DNA of 55,484 nucleotides. It comes from Streptomyces sp. MH60 (lineage in GTDB: Bacteria; Actinomycetota; Actinomycetes; Streptomycetales; Streptomycetaceae). Shown piece after piece: positions 32,798 to 43,271 of the stretch. The DNA lies in NCBI RefSeq assembly GCF_002939385.1, contig NZ_MULI01000046.1:1-55484 (forward strand). The letters are read 5' to 3'. The translations under genes were made by a program, and so were the position numbers. Position 1 is the first letter of the stretch. Each line of letters starts with the position of its first letter. The notes beneath the pieces are model-generated. The model searched no databases. It was not told the origin of the DNA and was given only the letters and a program-made list of their open reading frames with translations.

Positions 32798-33636
32798 CGG
32801 ACGCAGCAGCACTGCCCGGACAGCCGCGGGGCGGTGTCCTGTCGGGACCGGCCACCGCGCGCGCGGTGAACGTCCTGGCGCCCAACGCCTCGGCGATGAC
32901 CCTGGACGGCACGAACACCTGGATCCTCGCCGAACCCGACTCCGACCTGGCCGTCGTCGTCGACCCGGGCCCGCTGGACGACGCCCACCTGCGCAACGTC
33001 GTCGACACGGCCGAGCGGGCCGGCAAGCGGGTCGCGCTGACGCTGCTGACGCACGGTCACCGCGACCACGCGGAGGGTGCGGCGCGCTTCGCCGAGCTGA
33101 CCCGCACGAACGTACGGGCACTGGACCCGGCGCTGCGGCTGGGCGACGAGGGGCTGGCGGCCGGTGAGGTGATCGGGGTCGGCGGCCTGGAGCTGAGGGT
33201 CGTACCGACCCCGGGGCACACGGCGGACTCCCTGTGCTTCCATCTCCCGGCCGACCGGGCGGTCCTGACGGGCGACACCGTCCTGGGGCGCGGTACGACG
33301 GTGGTGGCCCACCCCGACGGCCGTCTCGGCGACTACCTGGACTCGCTGCGCAGGCTCAGGTCGCTCACGGCCGACGACGGGGTGCACACGGTGCTCCCGG
33401 GGCACGGGCCCGTCCTGGAGGACGCCCAGGGCGTCGTGGAGTACTACCTCGCCCATCGCGCCCACCGCCTCGCCCAGGTCGAGACGGCGGTGGAGGACGG
33501 CCACCGCACGCCGGGCGAGGTCGTCGCCCACGTGTACGCGGACGTCGACCGCTCCCTGTGGCCGGCGGCGGAGCTGTCGGTGCGGGCGCAGCTGGAGTAC
33601 CTGGGCGAGCACGGGCTCATCCAGCCGCGCGACTGA
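32794..33636 (+). CDS. Metallo-beta-lactamase-fold hydrolase (LACTB2-like)
   Basis: A 280-residue protein with Thr-His-Gly-His-Arg-Asp-His (HxHxDH zinc motif), Pro-Gly-His-Thr, Thr-Gly-Asp-Thr and Leu-Pro-Gly-His-Gly-Pro in the expected order. A C-terminal helical domain follows. LACTB2-like proteins act as endoribonucleases or thioesterases. It is translationally coupled (ATGA) to the Nudix gene, a pairing that suggests linked handling of a CoA or nucleotide compound (inference). Confidence 0.87.
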   Translation: MTDAAALPGQPRGGVLSGPATARAVNVLAPNASAMTLDGTNTWILAEPDSDLAVVVDPGPLDDAHLRNVVDTAERAGKRVALTLLTHGHRDHAEGAARFAELTRTNVRALDPALRLGDEGLAAGEVIGVGGLELRVVPTPGHTADSLCFHLPADRAVLTGDTVLGRGTTVVAHPDGRLGDYLDSLRRLRSLTADDGVHTVLPGHGPVLEDAQGVVEYYLAHRAHRLAQVETAVEDGHRTPGEVVAHVYADVDRSLWPAAELSVRAQLEYLGEHGLIQPRD

Positions 33637-33642
33637 GGCCGG

Positions 33643-34317
33643 TCAGCGGGAGCGCTTGGCCAGCCGCTCCACGTCCAGCAGGATCACCGCGCGGGCCTCC
33701 AGGCGGAGCCAGCCGCGCTGGGCGAAGTCGGCGAGGGCCTTGTTGACCGTCTCGCGGGACGCGCCGACCAGCTGGGCCAGCTCCTCCTGCGTCAGGTCGT
33801 GCACCACGTGGATGCCCTCCTCGGACTGCACGCCGAAGCGGCGGGACAGGTCCAGCAGGGCGCGGGCGACGCGGCCGGGGACGTCCGAGAAGACCAGGTC
33901 GGACATGGCGTCGTTGGTCTTGCGCAGACGGCGCGCGACGGCACGCAGCAGTGCGGTGGCCACCTCGGGCCGGACGTTCAGCCAGGGCTGGAGGTCGCCG
34001 TGGCCGAGGGCCAGCAGCTTGACCTCGGTCAGCGCGGTGCCGGTCGCCGTGCGGGGGCCCGGGTCGAAGAGCGACAGCTCGCCGATCAGCTCGCTGGGGC
34101 CGACGACGGCCAGCATGTTCTCGCGCCCGTCGGGGGACGTGCGGTGGAGCTTGACCTTGCCTTCCGTGACCACGTAGAGGCGGTCTCCGGGGTCCCCCTC
34201 GTGGAACAGGGTGTCGCCGCGGGCGAGGGTCACCTCACTCATGGAGGCGCGGAGCTCCGCGGATTGCTCGTCGTCGAGCGCCGCGAAGAGCGGGTTGCGC
34301 CGCAGAACGTCGTCCAC
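33643..34317 (-). CDS. crp: Crp, cAMP-receptor-protein family regulator
   Basis: 224 residues from a GTG at 34317. The N-terminal cyclic-nucleotide-binding domain has Phe-His-Glu-Gly-Asp-Pro-Gly-Asp and Gly-Glu-Leu-Ser-Leu-Phe, then Pro-Arg-Thr-Ala-Thr-Gly in the phosphate-binding cassette. A long helix leads to a winged HTH (Gln-Leu-Val-Gly-Ala-Ser-Arg-Glu-Thr-Val-Asn-Lys-Ala-Leu). Size and context match the S. coelicolor Crp as I recall it (SCO3571), a global regulator of germination and antibiotic production. A perfect Crp-type site lies 91-104 bp upstream, consistent with autoregulation. Confidence 0.93.
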   Translation of the reverse strand: MDDVLRRNPLFAALDDEQSAELRASMSEVTLARGDTLFHEGDPGDRLYVVTEGKVKLHRTSPDGRENMLAVVGPSELIGELSLFDPGPRTATGTALTEVKLLALGHGDLQPWLNVRPEVATALLRAVARRLRKTNDAMSDLVFSDVPGRVARALLDLSRRFGVQSEEGIHVVHDLTQEELAQLVGASRETVNKALADFAQRGWLRLEARAVILLDVERLAKRSR

Positions 34318-34407
34318 GAGTTCTCTCCTTGTCGACCGGCTCAGAGGATCTTGTTCCCCCGGTGTACCAGGGGTCCGTGGTGCCCATTTTGCCGGACAGT
34401 CCAAACA

Positions 34408-34421
34408 GTGTGATCTGTCAC
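34408..34421. promoter_or_regulatory. Crp-binding site in the crp/nth divergent promoter
   Basis: GTGTGATCTGTCAC fits the GTG-N6-GNCAC motif I recall for S. coelicolor Crp, and GTG-N8-CAC spacing matches E. coli CRP. It is part of the longer inverted repeat TGTGATCTGTCACA. It sits 91 bp upstream of crp and 149 bp upstream of the endonuclease III gene and could affect both. Confidence 0.75.
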
Positions 34422-34569
34422 AAGGATGCCGCACTGATGTCCTGGGGTACGCGGCAGGGGTCCAATTGGACGCCGATCTTCGAGGTCCGGGGCGGATGTC
34501 GGTGCCGGGTCGTAGGCTGGCCGGGTGTCCAAATCGCCGGTGAGAGCACAGGCCTAGGGGGCTGCGCGG

Positions 34570-35778
34570 GTGAGTGTACGTCGCGATTCCGCTGTGGGCG
34601 AACAGGGTCCCGATGGCGGTAGGAAAACGGCGAAAGCGACAAAGAAGGCAGTGCCTGCCAAGAGGGTGACTGCGGAGAAGGGTGCCGTGAAGAAGAGCGC
34701 CGCGAGCAAGGAGTCCGCCGCGACCGAGAAGAGCGCCGGGAGCGAGAAGTCTCCCGTGAAGAAGACCCCCGCGGAGAAGGCCACTGCGGCCAAGAAGTCC
34801 GCCGCGAGCGAGAAGACCTCCGCGGCGACGAAGACCTCCGCGGCCAAGAAGACGTCCGCAGGCAAGAAGGCGAGCCCCGCGAAGAAGGCCGCGCCCCTCA
34901 AGAGGCAGGCGCCCGCCAAGAAGCCCGCCGTCGTCCCGAAGAAGGCCGCCGCCGCCGTCAAGGGCGTCGCCCCGGCGAAGACCGTCGCCCCGAAGCCGCC
35001 GCGCGGCGAGTCGCGCACCGCGCTGGTCCGCCGCGCCCGCCGTATCGACCGCGAGCTCGCCGAGGTCTACCCGTACGCCCACCCGGAGCTGGACTTCGAG
35101 AACCCGTTCCAGCTGGTCGTTGCCACGGTGCTGTCCGCCCAGACCACCGACCTCAGGGTGAACCAGACGACGCCCGCCCTGTTCGCCAAGTACCCCACCC
35201 CCGAGGACCTGGCCGCCGCCGTCCCCGAGGAGGTCGAGGAAATCCTGCGACCGACCGGCTTCTTCCGGGCCAAGACCAGGTCGGTCATAGGGCTGTCCAA
35301 GGCCCTGACGGAGGACTTCGGGGGCGAGGTCCCCGGACGCCTCGAAGACCTCGTCAAGCTGCCCGGCGTCGGCCGCAAGACCGCCTTCGTCGTGCTCGGC
35401 AACGCCTTCGGCCGCCCCGGCATCACCGTGGACACGCACTTCCAGCGTCTGGTGCGCCGCTGGCAGTGGACGGAGGAGACCGACCCGGACAAGATCGAGG
35501 CCGCCGTCGGCGCGCTCTTCCCGAAGAGCGACTGGACCGACCTCTCCCACCACGTGATCTGGCACGGCCGCCGCATCTGCCACGCCCGCAAGCCCGCCTG
35601 CGGCGCCTGCCCCATCGCCCCGCTGTGCCCGGCGTACGGCGAGGGCGAGACGGACCCGGAGAAGGCGAAGAAGCTGCTGAAGTACGAGAAGGGCGGCTTC
35701 CCGGGGCAGCGGCTGAAGCCCCCGCAGGCCTACCTGGACGCGGGCGGGAAGCCGGCACCGCCGCTGGGGGCCGGGTGA
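34570..35778 (+). CDS. nth: Endonuclease III with histone-H1-like N-terminal tail
   Basis: 402 residues with a GTG start. Residues ~150-390 are a full Nth enzyme: the helix-hairpin-helix Leu-Pro-Gly-Val-Gly-Arg-Lys-Thr-Ala, catalytic Asp in Val-Asp-Thr-His-Phe-Gln-Arg, and the Cys-x6-Cys-x2-Cys-x5-Cys iron-sulfur loop. It excises oxidised pyrimidines and cleaves abasic sites. Residues ~20-140 form a Lys/Ala/Ser/Thr-rich repeat of Ala-Lys-Lys units like histone H1 or HupS tails, about doubling the pre-enzyme length; this should increase non-specific DNA binding. A start inside the tail is possible, but codon use is good throughout. Confidence 0.9.
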   Translation: MSVRRDSAVGEQGPDGGRKTAKATKKAVPAKRVTAEKGAVKKSAASKESAATEKSAGSEKSPVKKTPAEKATAAKKSAASEKTSAATKTSAAKKTSAGKKASPAKKAAPLKRQAPAKKPAVVPKKAAAAVKGVAPAKTVAPKPPRGESRTALVRRARRIDRELAEVYPYAHPELDFENPFQLVVATVLSAQTTDLRVNQTTPALFAKYPTPEDLAAAVPEEVEEILRPTGFFRAKTRSVIGLSKALTEDFGGEVPGRLEDLVKLPGVGRKTAFVVLGNAFGRPGITVDTHFQRLVRRWQWTEETDPDKIEAAVGALFPKSDWTDLSHHVIWHGRRICHARKPACGACPIAPLCPAYGEGETDPEKAKKLLKYEKGGFPGQRLKPPQAYLDAGGKPAPPLGAG

Positions 35779-35824
35779 CGGAACGATCTCGGGGGCGTCG
35801 GGCGTTGGAGTCGGCAGGACGGGG

Positions 35825-36562
35825 GTGGAGATGACACGGGCGAGCGACACGCAGGGCCCCGCGAGGGGTCACGCCGGGAGCGTGATGCTCAGCAAGGAGG
35901 GTCTGCCCGGCTGGCTGGACCCGGTGGTGCGGGCCGTCGAGACGGTCCGGCCCACCCAGCTGAGCCGGTTCCTGCCGCCGGCGGACGGCGCGGGCCGCCA
36001 GTCCGCCGTCCTGATCCTGTTCGGCGACGGCACCCGCGAGGGCGAGGCCGGCCGTGGCCCGGAGCTGCTGCTCATGGAGCGGGCCGGCTCCCTGCGCTCC
36101 CACCCCGGCCAGCCCGCCTTCCCGGGCGGTGCCCTCGACCCGGAGGACGGCGATCCGCGCGGTGACGGCCCGCTGCGGGCCGCCCTGCGCGAGGCCGAGG
36201 AGGAGACCGGGCTCGACCCGGCCGGCGTCCAGCTCTTCGGGGCCCTGCCCAAGCTCTACATCCCGGTCAGCGGCTTCGTCGTCACCCCGGTGCTGGCCTG
36301 GTGGCGCGAGCCCACCCCGGTCGGCGTCGTCGACCCTGCCGAGACCGCGCGCGTCTTCACGGTCCCCGTGGCGGATCTCACGGACCCCGCCAACCGGGTG
36401 ACGACCATCCACCCCAGCGGTCACCGAGGTCCGGCATTCCTGGTCGAATCGGCGCTCGTGTGGGGCTTCACCGCCGGCATCATCGACCGGTTGCTGCACT
36501 TCGCGGGCTGGGAGCGGCCGTGGGACCGGGAGAAGCAGGTCCCGCTGGACTGGCGCGCATGA
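35825..36562 (+). CDS. Nudix hydrolase, CoA pyrophosphatase type (NudL-like)
   Basis: 245 residues from a GTG five bases after AGGA; the ATG at 35831 is an alternative. It carries Ser-His-Pro-Gly-Gln-Pro-Ala-Phe-Pro-Gly-Gly, a hallmark of CoA pyrophosphatases, followed by the Nudix box Arg-Glu-Ala-Glu-Glu-Glu-Thr-Gly. The family cleaves CoA to 4'-phosphopantetheine and 3',5'-ADP. It stands between nth and the MarP-like gene on the same strand, with a gap of about 45 bp on either side, so co-transcription is likely. Confidence 0.88.
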   Translation: MEMTRASDTQGPARGHAGSVMLSKEGLPGWLDPVVRAVETVRPTQLSRFLPPADGAGRQSAVLILFGDGTREGEAGRGPELLLMERAGSLRSHPGQPAFPGGALDPEDGDPRGDGPLRAALREAEEETGLDPAGVQLFGALPKLYIPVSGFVVTPVLAWWREPTPVGVVDPAETARVFTVPVADLTDPANRVTTIHPSGHRGPAFLVESALVWGFTAGIIDRLLHFAGWERPWDREKQVPLDWRA

Positions 36563-36607
36563 CAGGGTGGCCTGCGTACCGCAGACGACAAGACGAGGCC
36601 TGAATCG

Positions 36608-37807
36608 GTGAACGTGCTGGACATCCTGTTGCTGCTGGCCGCCGTCTGGTTCGCGATCGTCGGCTTCCGCCAGGGCTTCGTCGTCGGCATCCTGTCGGTG
36701 ATCGGCTTCCTCGGCGGCGGTCTCGTCGCCGTCTACCTGCTTCCGGTGATCTGGGACGCGCTGACGGACAACGCGGAGGTGAGCACCACCGCCGCCGTCG
36801 TCGCGGTCGTGGTCGTCATCGTGTGCGCCTCCGTCGGGCAGGCCCTGACGACCCATCTGGGCAACAAGCTGCGCCGCTACATCACCTGGTCCCCGGCCCG
36901 CGCCCTGGACGCCACCGGCGGCGCCCTGGTCAACGTCGTCGCCATGCTCCTGGTCGCCTGGCTGCTCGGCTCCGCCCTGGCGCGGACCACGATGCCGACG
37001 GTCGGAAAGGAGGTGCGGCAGTCCACGGTGCTGGCGGGGGTGCAGCAGGTGCTGCCCGCCGGTGCCGACAACTGGTTCGACAGCTTCACCTCGGTCCTCG
37101 ACAAGAACGGCTTCCCCCAGGTCTTCAGCCCGTTCTCCAACGAGTCGATCCCCGACACGCTGCCGCCGGACCCGACCCTGGCGAACAGCCCGGTCGCCGC
37201 CGGCGCCAAGCGGTCCATCGTCAAGGTCATGGGCACCGCCCCCGACTGCGGCAAGGTCCTGGAGGGCACCGGCTTCGTCTTCGCCGACCGCCGCGTCATG
37301 ACCAACGCCCACGTCGTGGGCGGCGTCGACGAACCCACCGTGCAGATAGGCGGCGAGGGCCGGAAGTACGACGCGACGGTCGTCCTCTACGACTGGGAGC
37401 GCGACATCGCCGTCCTGGACGTGCCGGAACTGGACGCGCCCGCCCTCCGGTTCGCCGACGAGGACGCGGAGGGCGACGACGGCGCCATCGTCGCGGGCTT
37501 CCCGGAGAACGGGGCGTACGACGTCCGTGCCGCGCGGGTGCGCGGGCGCATCACGGCCAACGGACCGGACATCTACCACCGCGACACCGTCCGCCGGGAC
37601 GTCTACTCGCTGTACGCGACGGTCCGTCAGGGCAACTCGGGCGGCCCGCTGCTGACGCCCGAGGGCGAGGTGTACGGCGTGGTCTTCGCCAAGTCCCTGG
37701 ACGACCCCGACACCGGGTACGCGCTCACCGCGGACGAGATCCGCGAGGACATCAGCAAGGGCCGCACCGCCAGTCAGCAGGTGGACAGCGACAGCTGCGC
37801 GCTCTAG
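36608..37807 (+). CDS. MarP-like membrane serine protease (CvpA + trypsin domains)
   Basis: A 399-residue protein with a GTG start. Four hydrophobic helices over residues 1-130 form a CvpA-type domain. A chymotrypsin-like extracytoplasmic protease follows, with His in Thr-Asn-Ala-His-Val-Val, Asp in Arg-Asp-Ile-Ala-Val-Leu-Asp and Ser in Gly-Asn-Ser-Gly-Gly-Pro. This is the architecture of mycobacterial MarP (Rv3671c), which confers acid resistance by activating a wall hydrolase. A Cys in Pro-Asp-Cys-Gly and another near the C-terminus could form the regulatory disulfide known for MarP. Confidence 0.92.
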   Translation: MNVLDILLLLAAVWFAIVGFRQGFVVGILSVIGFLGGGLVAVYLLPVIWDALTDNAEVSTTAAVVAVVVVIVCASVGQALTTHLGNKLRRYITWSPARALDATGGALVNVVAMLLVAWLLGSALARTTMPTVGKEVRQSTVLAGVQQVLPAGADNWFDSFTSVLDKNGFPQVFSPFSNESIPDTLPPDPTLANSPVAAGAKRSIVKVMGTAPDCGKVLEGTGFVFADRRVMTNAHVVGGVDEPTVQIGGEGRKYDATVVLYDWERDIAVLDVPELDAPALRFADEDAEGDDGAIVAGFPENGAYDVRAARVRGRITANGPDIYHRDTVRRDVYSLYATVRQGNSGGPLLTPEGEVYGVVFAKSLDDPDTGYALTADEIREDISKGRTASQQVDSDSCAL

Positions 37808-38190
37808 GCCCGCGCCCCCCGTGCCCGGGAGGCGTCGGGGCGTCGGGGCGGTGTCTCAGGTCCGCGGATGGCGCAGGCGTACGGAGACCCAGCGGGCCCG
37901 GCGGCGCAGGATGCGCGGAATGCCCACTCGAAGGTCCGCACCCGCGAGTTGCGGGGTGCCACCAGGTCGGTGGGTACTGCTCACGCCGCTCGTGGAGCGG
38001 CCGTCGCGTGCTACGTCACTGTAGTCGTGCGTCCAGCCCATACCGGGACGTGTGCCCCCGCCCCAAGGTCGATAACCGCTTCTGGTGCGCCCAATTGGCC
38101 TATGCGTCGGGCAAGTGGCCGTTCGTAGGACAAGCGTTCCGGTTCGGATACCGGGCGCGTCCGTTCGGTGACCGTTCGCTCACCGAACGG
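37808..38190. other. Intergenic region with a possible small ORF and a terminal hairpin
   Basis: 383 bp between the MarP-like gene and the convergent alpha/beta hydrolase. It contains the possible 61-codon minus ORF at 37856-38041. GC content falls at about 38050-38110. Perfect 11-bp arms CCGTTCGGTGA/TCACCGAACGG at 38161-38190 end exactly at the hydrolase stop and could terminate its operon. Confidence 0.5.
37856..38041 (-). CDS. Possible small basic protein, unknown
   Basis: A 61-codon ORF with an ATG start, ending in an Arg-rich helix-like segment (Pro-Arg-Ile-Leu-Arg-Arg-Arg-Ala-Arg-Trp-Val). About three quarters of its third positions are G or C, lower than its neighbours but above chance. 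No ribosome site is visible. It might be a genuine small nucleic-acid-binding protein or a chance frame. The reading Met-Gly-Trp-Thr-His-Asp-Tyr at the start does not match a family I know. Confidence 0.4.
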   Translation of the reverse strand: MGWTHDYSDVARDGRSTSGVSSTHRPGGTPQLAGADLRVGIPRILRRRARWVSVRLRHPRT

Positions 38191-39165
38191 TCATCGATCC
38201 GGTTCGGGATCCTTCAGCCAGTTGATCAGTTCGGTGGAGAAAGCGACCGGATCCTCTTCGTGCGGGAAGTGCCCGAGCCCGTCGAACAACCGCCAGCGGT
38301 ACGGCGCTTCGACGTACTGCCCGGACCCGGCGGCACTCCGCGTCCGCAGCACGGGGTCCAGGGAGCCGTGCAGGTGCAGGGTCGGCACGCGCACCGGCCG
38401 CTTCATCCGACGGTAGAACTGGATGCCGTCCGGCCGGGCCAGGGAGCGCACCAGCCAGCGGTACGGCTCGACCGAGCAGTGCGCCGTGGAGGGGATGCAC
38501 ATGGCGCGCCGGTACGCCGTCACCGCCTCGTCGTCGAGGAGCCGCGGCCCGGACCAGTCGTGGAGCAGCCGGCCAACCAGCGCGCCGTCGTCCGCGGTCA
38601 GTTGACGCTCCGGCACCCAGGGGCGCTGGAAACCCCAGATGTAGGATCCCGCCCGGCTCTGGCGGACGTCCCCGAGCATGGCCGAGCGCCAGCGCCGGGG
38701 GTGCGGCATCGAGGACACCGCGAGCCGGCGCACGAGCTTGGGCCGCATCGCGGCGGCCGTCCAGGCCAGGTAGCCGCCGAGGTCGTGACCGACCAGCGCG
38801 GCGTCCGGCTCGCCGAGGGAGCGGACCACACCGGTGATGTCGAGGGCGAGGCCCGCGGGGTCGTAGCCGCGCGGGGTGCGGTCGCTGCCGCCGACGCCGC
38901 GCAGATCCATGGCGACCGCGCGGAAACCGGCGTCGGCGAGCGCCACCAACTGGTGCCGCCAGGTCCACCAGAACTGCGGGAAACCGTGCAGCAGCAGCAC
39001 CAGCGGTCCGTCGCCCAGCTCGGCGATGTGGAAGCGGGCGCCGTTGGCCGCGACGTCCCGGTGGGTCACCTCGGGCCCGCCCGGGATGCCGAGGCGCACG
39101 ACCGAGGTGGGGTGGGGGCGCTGCGGCGAGGGGGATTGCCCCGAAGGGGTGCTGGAGCCCGTCAT
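38191..39165 (-). CDS. Alpha/beta hydrolase, epoxide-hydrolase-like
   Basis: A 324-residue protein with His-Gly-Phe-Pro-Gln, Asp-Leu-Arg-Gly-Val-Gly-Gly-Ser, and Gly-His-Asp-Leu-Gly-Gly with an Asp nucleophile. Asp in Ser-Leu-Asp-Pro and His in Leu-Gly-His-Phe-Pro-His-Glu-Glu complete the triad. The ATG overlaps the stop of the holin-like gene (ATGA), giving a coupled operon after nhaA. Enzyme class follows from the motifs; the substrate is unknown. Confidence 0.87.
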   Translation of the reverse strand: MTGSSTPSGQSPSPQRPHPTSVVRLGIPGGPEVTHRDVAANGARFHIAELGDGPLVLLLHGFPQFWWTWRHQLVALADAGFRAVAMDLRGVGGSDRTPRGYDPAGLALDITGVVRSLGEPDAALVGHDLGGYLAWTAAAMRPKLVRRLAVSSMPHPRRWRSAMLGDVRQSRAGSYIWGFQRPWVPERQLTADDGALVGRLLHDWSGPRLLDDEAVTAYRRAMCIPSTAHCSVEPYRWLVRSLARPDGIQFYRRMKRPVRVPTLHLHGSLDPVLRTRSAAGSGQYVEAPYRWRLFDGLGHFPHEEDPVAFSTELINWLKDPEPDR

Positions 39166-39650
39166 GAGGTCGAGCGTGCCACAGCCTCGATCGCTTCGGG
39201 GGACCGGTCCGCGGGCAGTTCCGGGCGCGGGTGCGGCTTGGCGTTCTGGAGCACGCCCGCGGACTGCTTCACCGAGGCGGCGACCTTCTGCGGACCGCGG
39301 CCCTTCTTGGCCTTCTTCGCGAAGACGATGCCGATCAGCGCGAGGAGGCCCGCGATCAGGACGTTGGCCGCGAAGGAGAGCAGGAAGCAGACCGCGAGGT
39401 TCCAGTGGCTCCAGGTCCTGATGCCGTAGGCCAGCGCGAAGCTCAGCATCGGCAGCGAGAACACCAGGAGCAGGCCCGCGGCGGAGAACGCGCCGCCGCT
39501 CGTCGCCCCACGCTTGACGTCCTGCTTCAGCTGCGCCTTCGCCAGCGCGATCTCGTCGTGCACGAGCGCCGACATTTCGGTGGTCGCCGAGGCGAACAGC
39601 TGGCCGATGCTGCGTTCGGTGCCGACCGGGCTGCCGTCGGGTGCGCTCAT
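39162..39650 (-). CDS. Phage-holin-like (YqjE / Holin-X) membrane protein
   Basis: 162 residues from an ATG with GGGAGA upstream. An N-terminal amphipathic part (Ser-Ala-Leu-Val-His-Asp-Glu-Ile-Ala-Leu-Ala-Lys) leads to two close helices at about 55-105. A Lys-rich cytoplasmic tail follows. The family is common in actinobacteria and is named for resemblance to holins, but the role is unknown and there are no phage genes here. It is coupled to the hydrolase gene. Confidence 0.85.
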   Translation of the reverse strand: MSAPDGSPVGTERSIGQLFASATTEMSALVHDEIALAKAQLKQDVKRGATSGGAFSAAGLLLVFSLPMLSFALAYGIRTWSHWNLAVCFLLSFAANVLIAGLLALIGIVFAKKAKKGRGPQKVAASVKQSAGVLQNAKPHPRPELPADRSPEAIEAVARSTS

Positions 39651-39714
39651 CGCGGTCTCCCTCTTCTGCTGGCTCATCTGAGTACGGTTCCGTCTTTTGT
39701 ACCGTCTCGTCAGA

Positions 39715-41139
39715 TCATGCCGGACGGTCGTCCTCATCGCCTGCCCCGCCCGCCACTTCGGCAAGCCGCGCCGACTCCATCTCCTCGGCGATCCGGCGGT
39801 GCTCGGCGGCCTTCCTCTCGTACACGGCGGCCACGCGCAGGTGGTACGCGGGGTCGTCCTCCTCGTAGACGTCCGGTACGCCGCTGAGGTCGTCGTCGCG
39901 CTCCTCCTCCGCGACCATCCCCCGGTACTTCGCGTTCCGTATCTTCAGCAGCACCGTCGCCAGGGCCGCCGCGATGAGCGAGCCGGTCAGGACGGCGGCC
40001 TTGACCTGGTCGGTCATCGCCGCGTCACCCTCGAAGGCCAGCTCGCCGATGAGCAGCGAGACGGTGAACCCGATGCCGGCCAGGGTGGCCACCGCGAACA
40101 CGTCCGCCCACTGGAGGTCGTCGCTGAGCGAGGCCCTGGTGAAGCGGGAGGTCAGCCAGGTGCCGAAGAAGATGCCCAGCGTCTTGCCGACGACCAGCCC
40201 GAGTACGACACCGAGGGTCTCCGGCTTGGTGAACACGTCCGCCAGCGCCCCGCCGGAGATGGCCACCCCCGCGCTGAACAACGCGAACAGCGGGACCGCC
40301 AGGCCCGCCGACAGCGGGCGCACCAGGTGCTCGATGCGCTCGCCCGGGGAGTGGTCCTCGCCCTCGCGCCGGTGGCAGCGCAGCATCAGGCCCATCGCGA
40401 CGCCGGCGATGGTGGCGTGCACGCCGCTGTTGTACATCAGGGCCCAGATCACCAGGCCGAGCGGGACGTACACGTACCAGCCGCGCACCCCCTTGCGCAG
40501 CAGCAGCCAGAAGACGACGAGGCCGACGACCGCGCCGCCCAGCGCGGCGAAGTTCAGGGTGTCGGTGAAGAAGACCGCGATGATCAGGATGGCGAACAGG
40601 TCGTCGACGACGGCGAGTGTCAGCAGGAAGGCGCGCAGCGCGCTCGGCAGCGAGGTGCCGATGACGGCGAGCACGGCGAGCGCGAAGGCGATGTCGGTGG
40701 CGGTCGGCACGGCCCAGCCGGACAGGGAGCCGCCGCCCGCGGTGTTGGTGACCGTGTAGACCAGCGCCGGTACGACCATGCCGCACAACGCCGCCACCAC
40801 CGGGAGCGCGGCGGCCTTGGGGTCCTTCAGGTCACCGGCGACGAGTTCGCGTTTGAGTTCGATGCCGGCGACGAAGAAGAAGATCGCCAGGAGCCCGTCG
40901 GCGGCCCAGTGCGCGACCGACAGGTCGAGACCGAGCGCCGCGGGGCCGAAGTGGAAGTGGCTGACGCTCTCGTAGCTGTCGCGCAGCGCCGGTATGTTCG
41001 CCCACACCAGGGCGGCGATCGCGGCGACGAGCAGCAGGACGCCGCCGACGGTCTCGGTGCGCAGCGCGTCCGCGAGGTAGGTGCGCTCCGGGAGGGACAG
41101 CCGTCCGAAGGCCTTGCGGGGGGTGTGGGGCGCGGTCAC
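39715..41139 (-). CDS. nhaA: NhaA-family Na+/H+ antiporter
   Basis: 474 residues from a GTG at 41139 after GGAGG. Eleven or twelve helices; the NhaA core is seen as Ala-Thr-Asp-Ile-Ala-Phe-Ala-Leu-Ala-Val and Val-Val-Asp-Asp-Leu, the paired Asp that bind Na+/H+. It exports Na+ for H+ and is most active at alkaline pH. The last ~70 residues are a charged cytoplasmic extension (Glu-Glu-Glu-Arg-Asp-Asp-Asp) with possible coiled coil, longer than in E. coli. It lies 64 bp upstream of the holin-like gene and may be co-transcribed. Confidence 0.93.
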   Translation of the reverse strand: MTAPHTPRKAFGRLSLPERTYLADALRTETVGGVLLLVAAIAALVWANIPALRDSYESVSHFHFGPAALGLDLSVAHWAADGLLAIFFFVAGIELKRELVAGDLKDPKAAALPVVAALCGMVVPALVYTVTNTAGGGSLSGWAVPTATDIAFALAVLAVIGTSLPSALRAFLLTLAVVDDLFAILIIAVFFTDTLNFAALGGAVVGLVVFWLLLRKGVRGWYVYVPLGLVIWALMYNSGVHATIAGVAMGLMLRCHRREGEDHSPGERIEHLVRPLSAGLAVPLFALFSAGVAISGGALADVFTKPETLGVVLGLVVGKTLGIFFGTWLTSRFTRASLSDDLQWADVFAVATLAGIGFTVSLLIGELAFEGDAAMTDQVKAAVLTGSLIAAALATVLLKIRNAKYRGMVAEEERDDDLSGVPDVYEEDDPAYHLRVAAVYERKAAEHRRIAEEMESARLAEVAGGAGDEDDRPA

Positions 41140-41265
41140 GAGGAGAACCTCCGGTGGGTGGGCAGCACGGAACACATGCCGACCAGACTTCCCGGCGCAC
41201 CATGAGGATCTTGATGAGTCTCTTACGTCCGTCCAGCTTACCCGTGCCCCGGGTGCCGCACAGGG

Positions 41266-41304
41266 CGAGGGCACCCGGCGCGCGTCCGGCGCCGGGTGCC
41301 CTCG
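41266..41304 (-). terminator. Strong hairpin after acetyl-CoA synthetase
   Basis: Perfect 16-bp arms (CGAGGGCACCCGGCGC and its complement) enclose a 7-nt loop, 12 bp after the minus-strand stop of acs. It separates acs from nhaA. Confidence 0.85.
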
Positions 41305-41315
41305 GGGTGCGCAGC

Positions 41316-43271
<1,956 letters not shown>

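Noticed and set aside
39162..39650. Prophage remnant suggested by the holin-like gene
   Set aside because: No other phage genes, integrase or attachment site; this holin-like family is a normal actinobacterial chromosomal gene.
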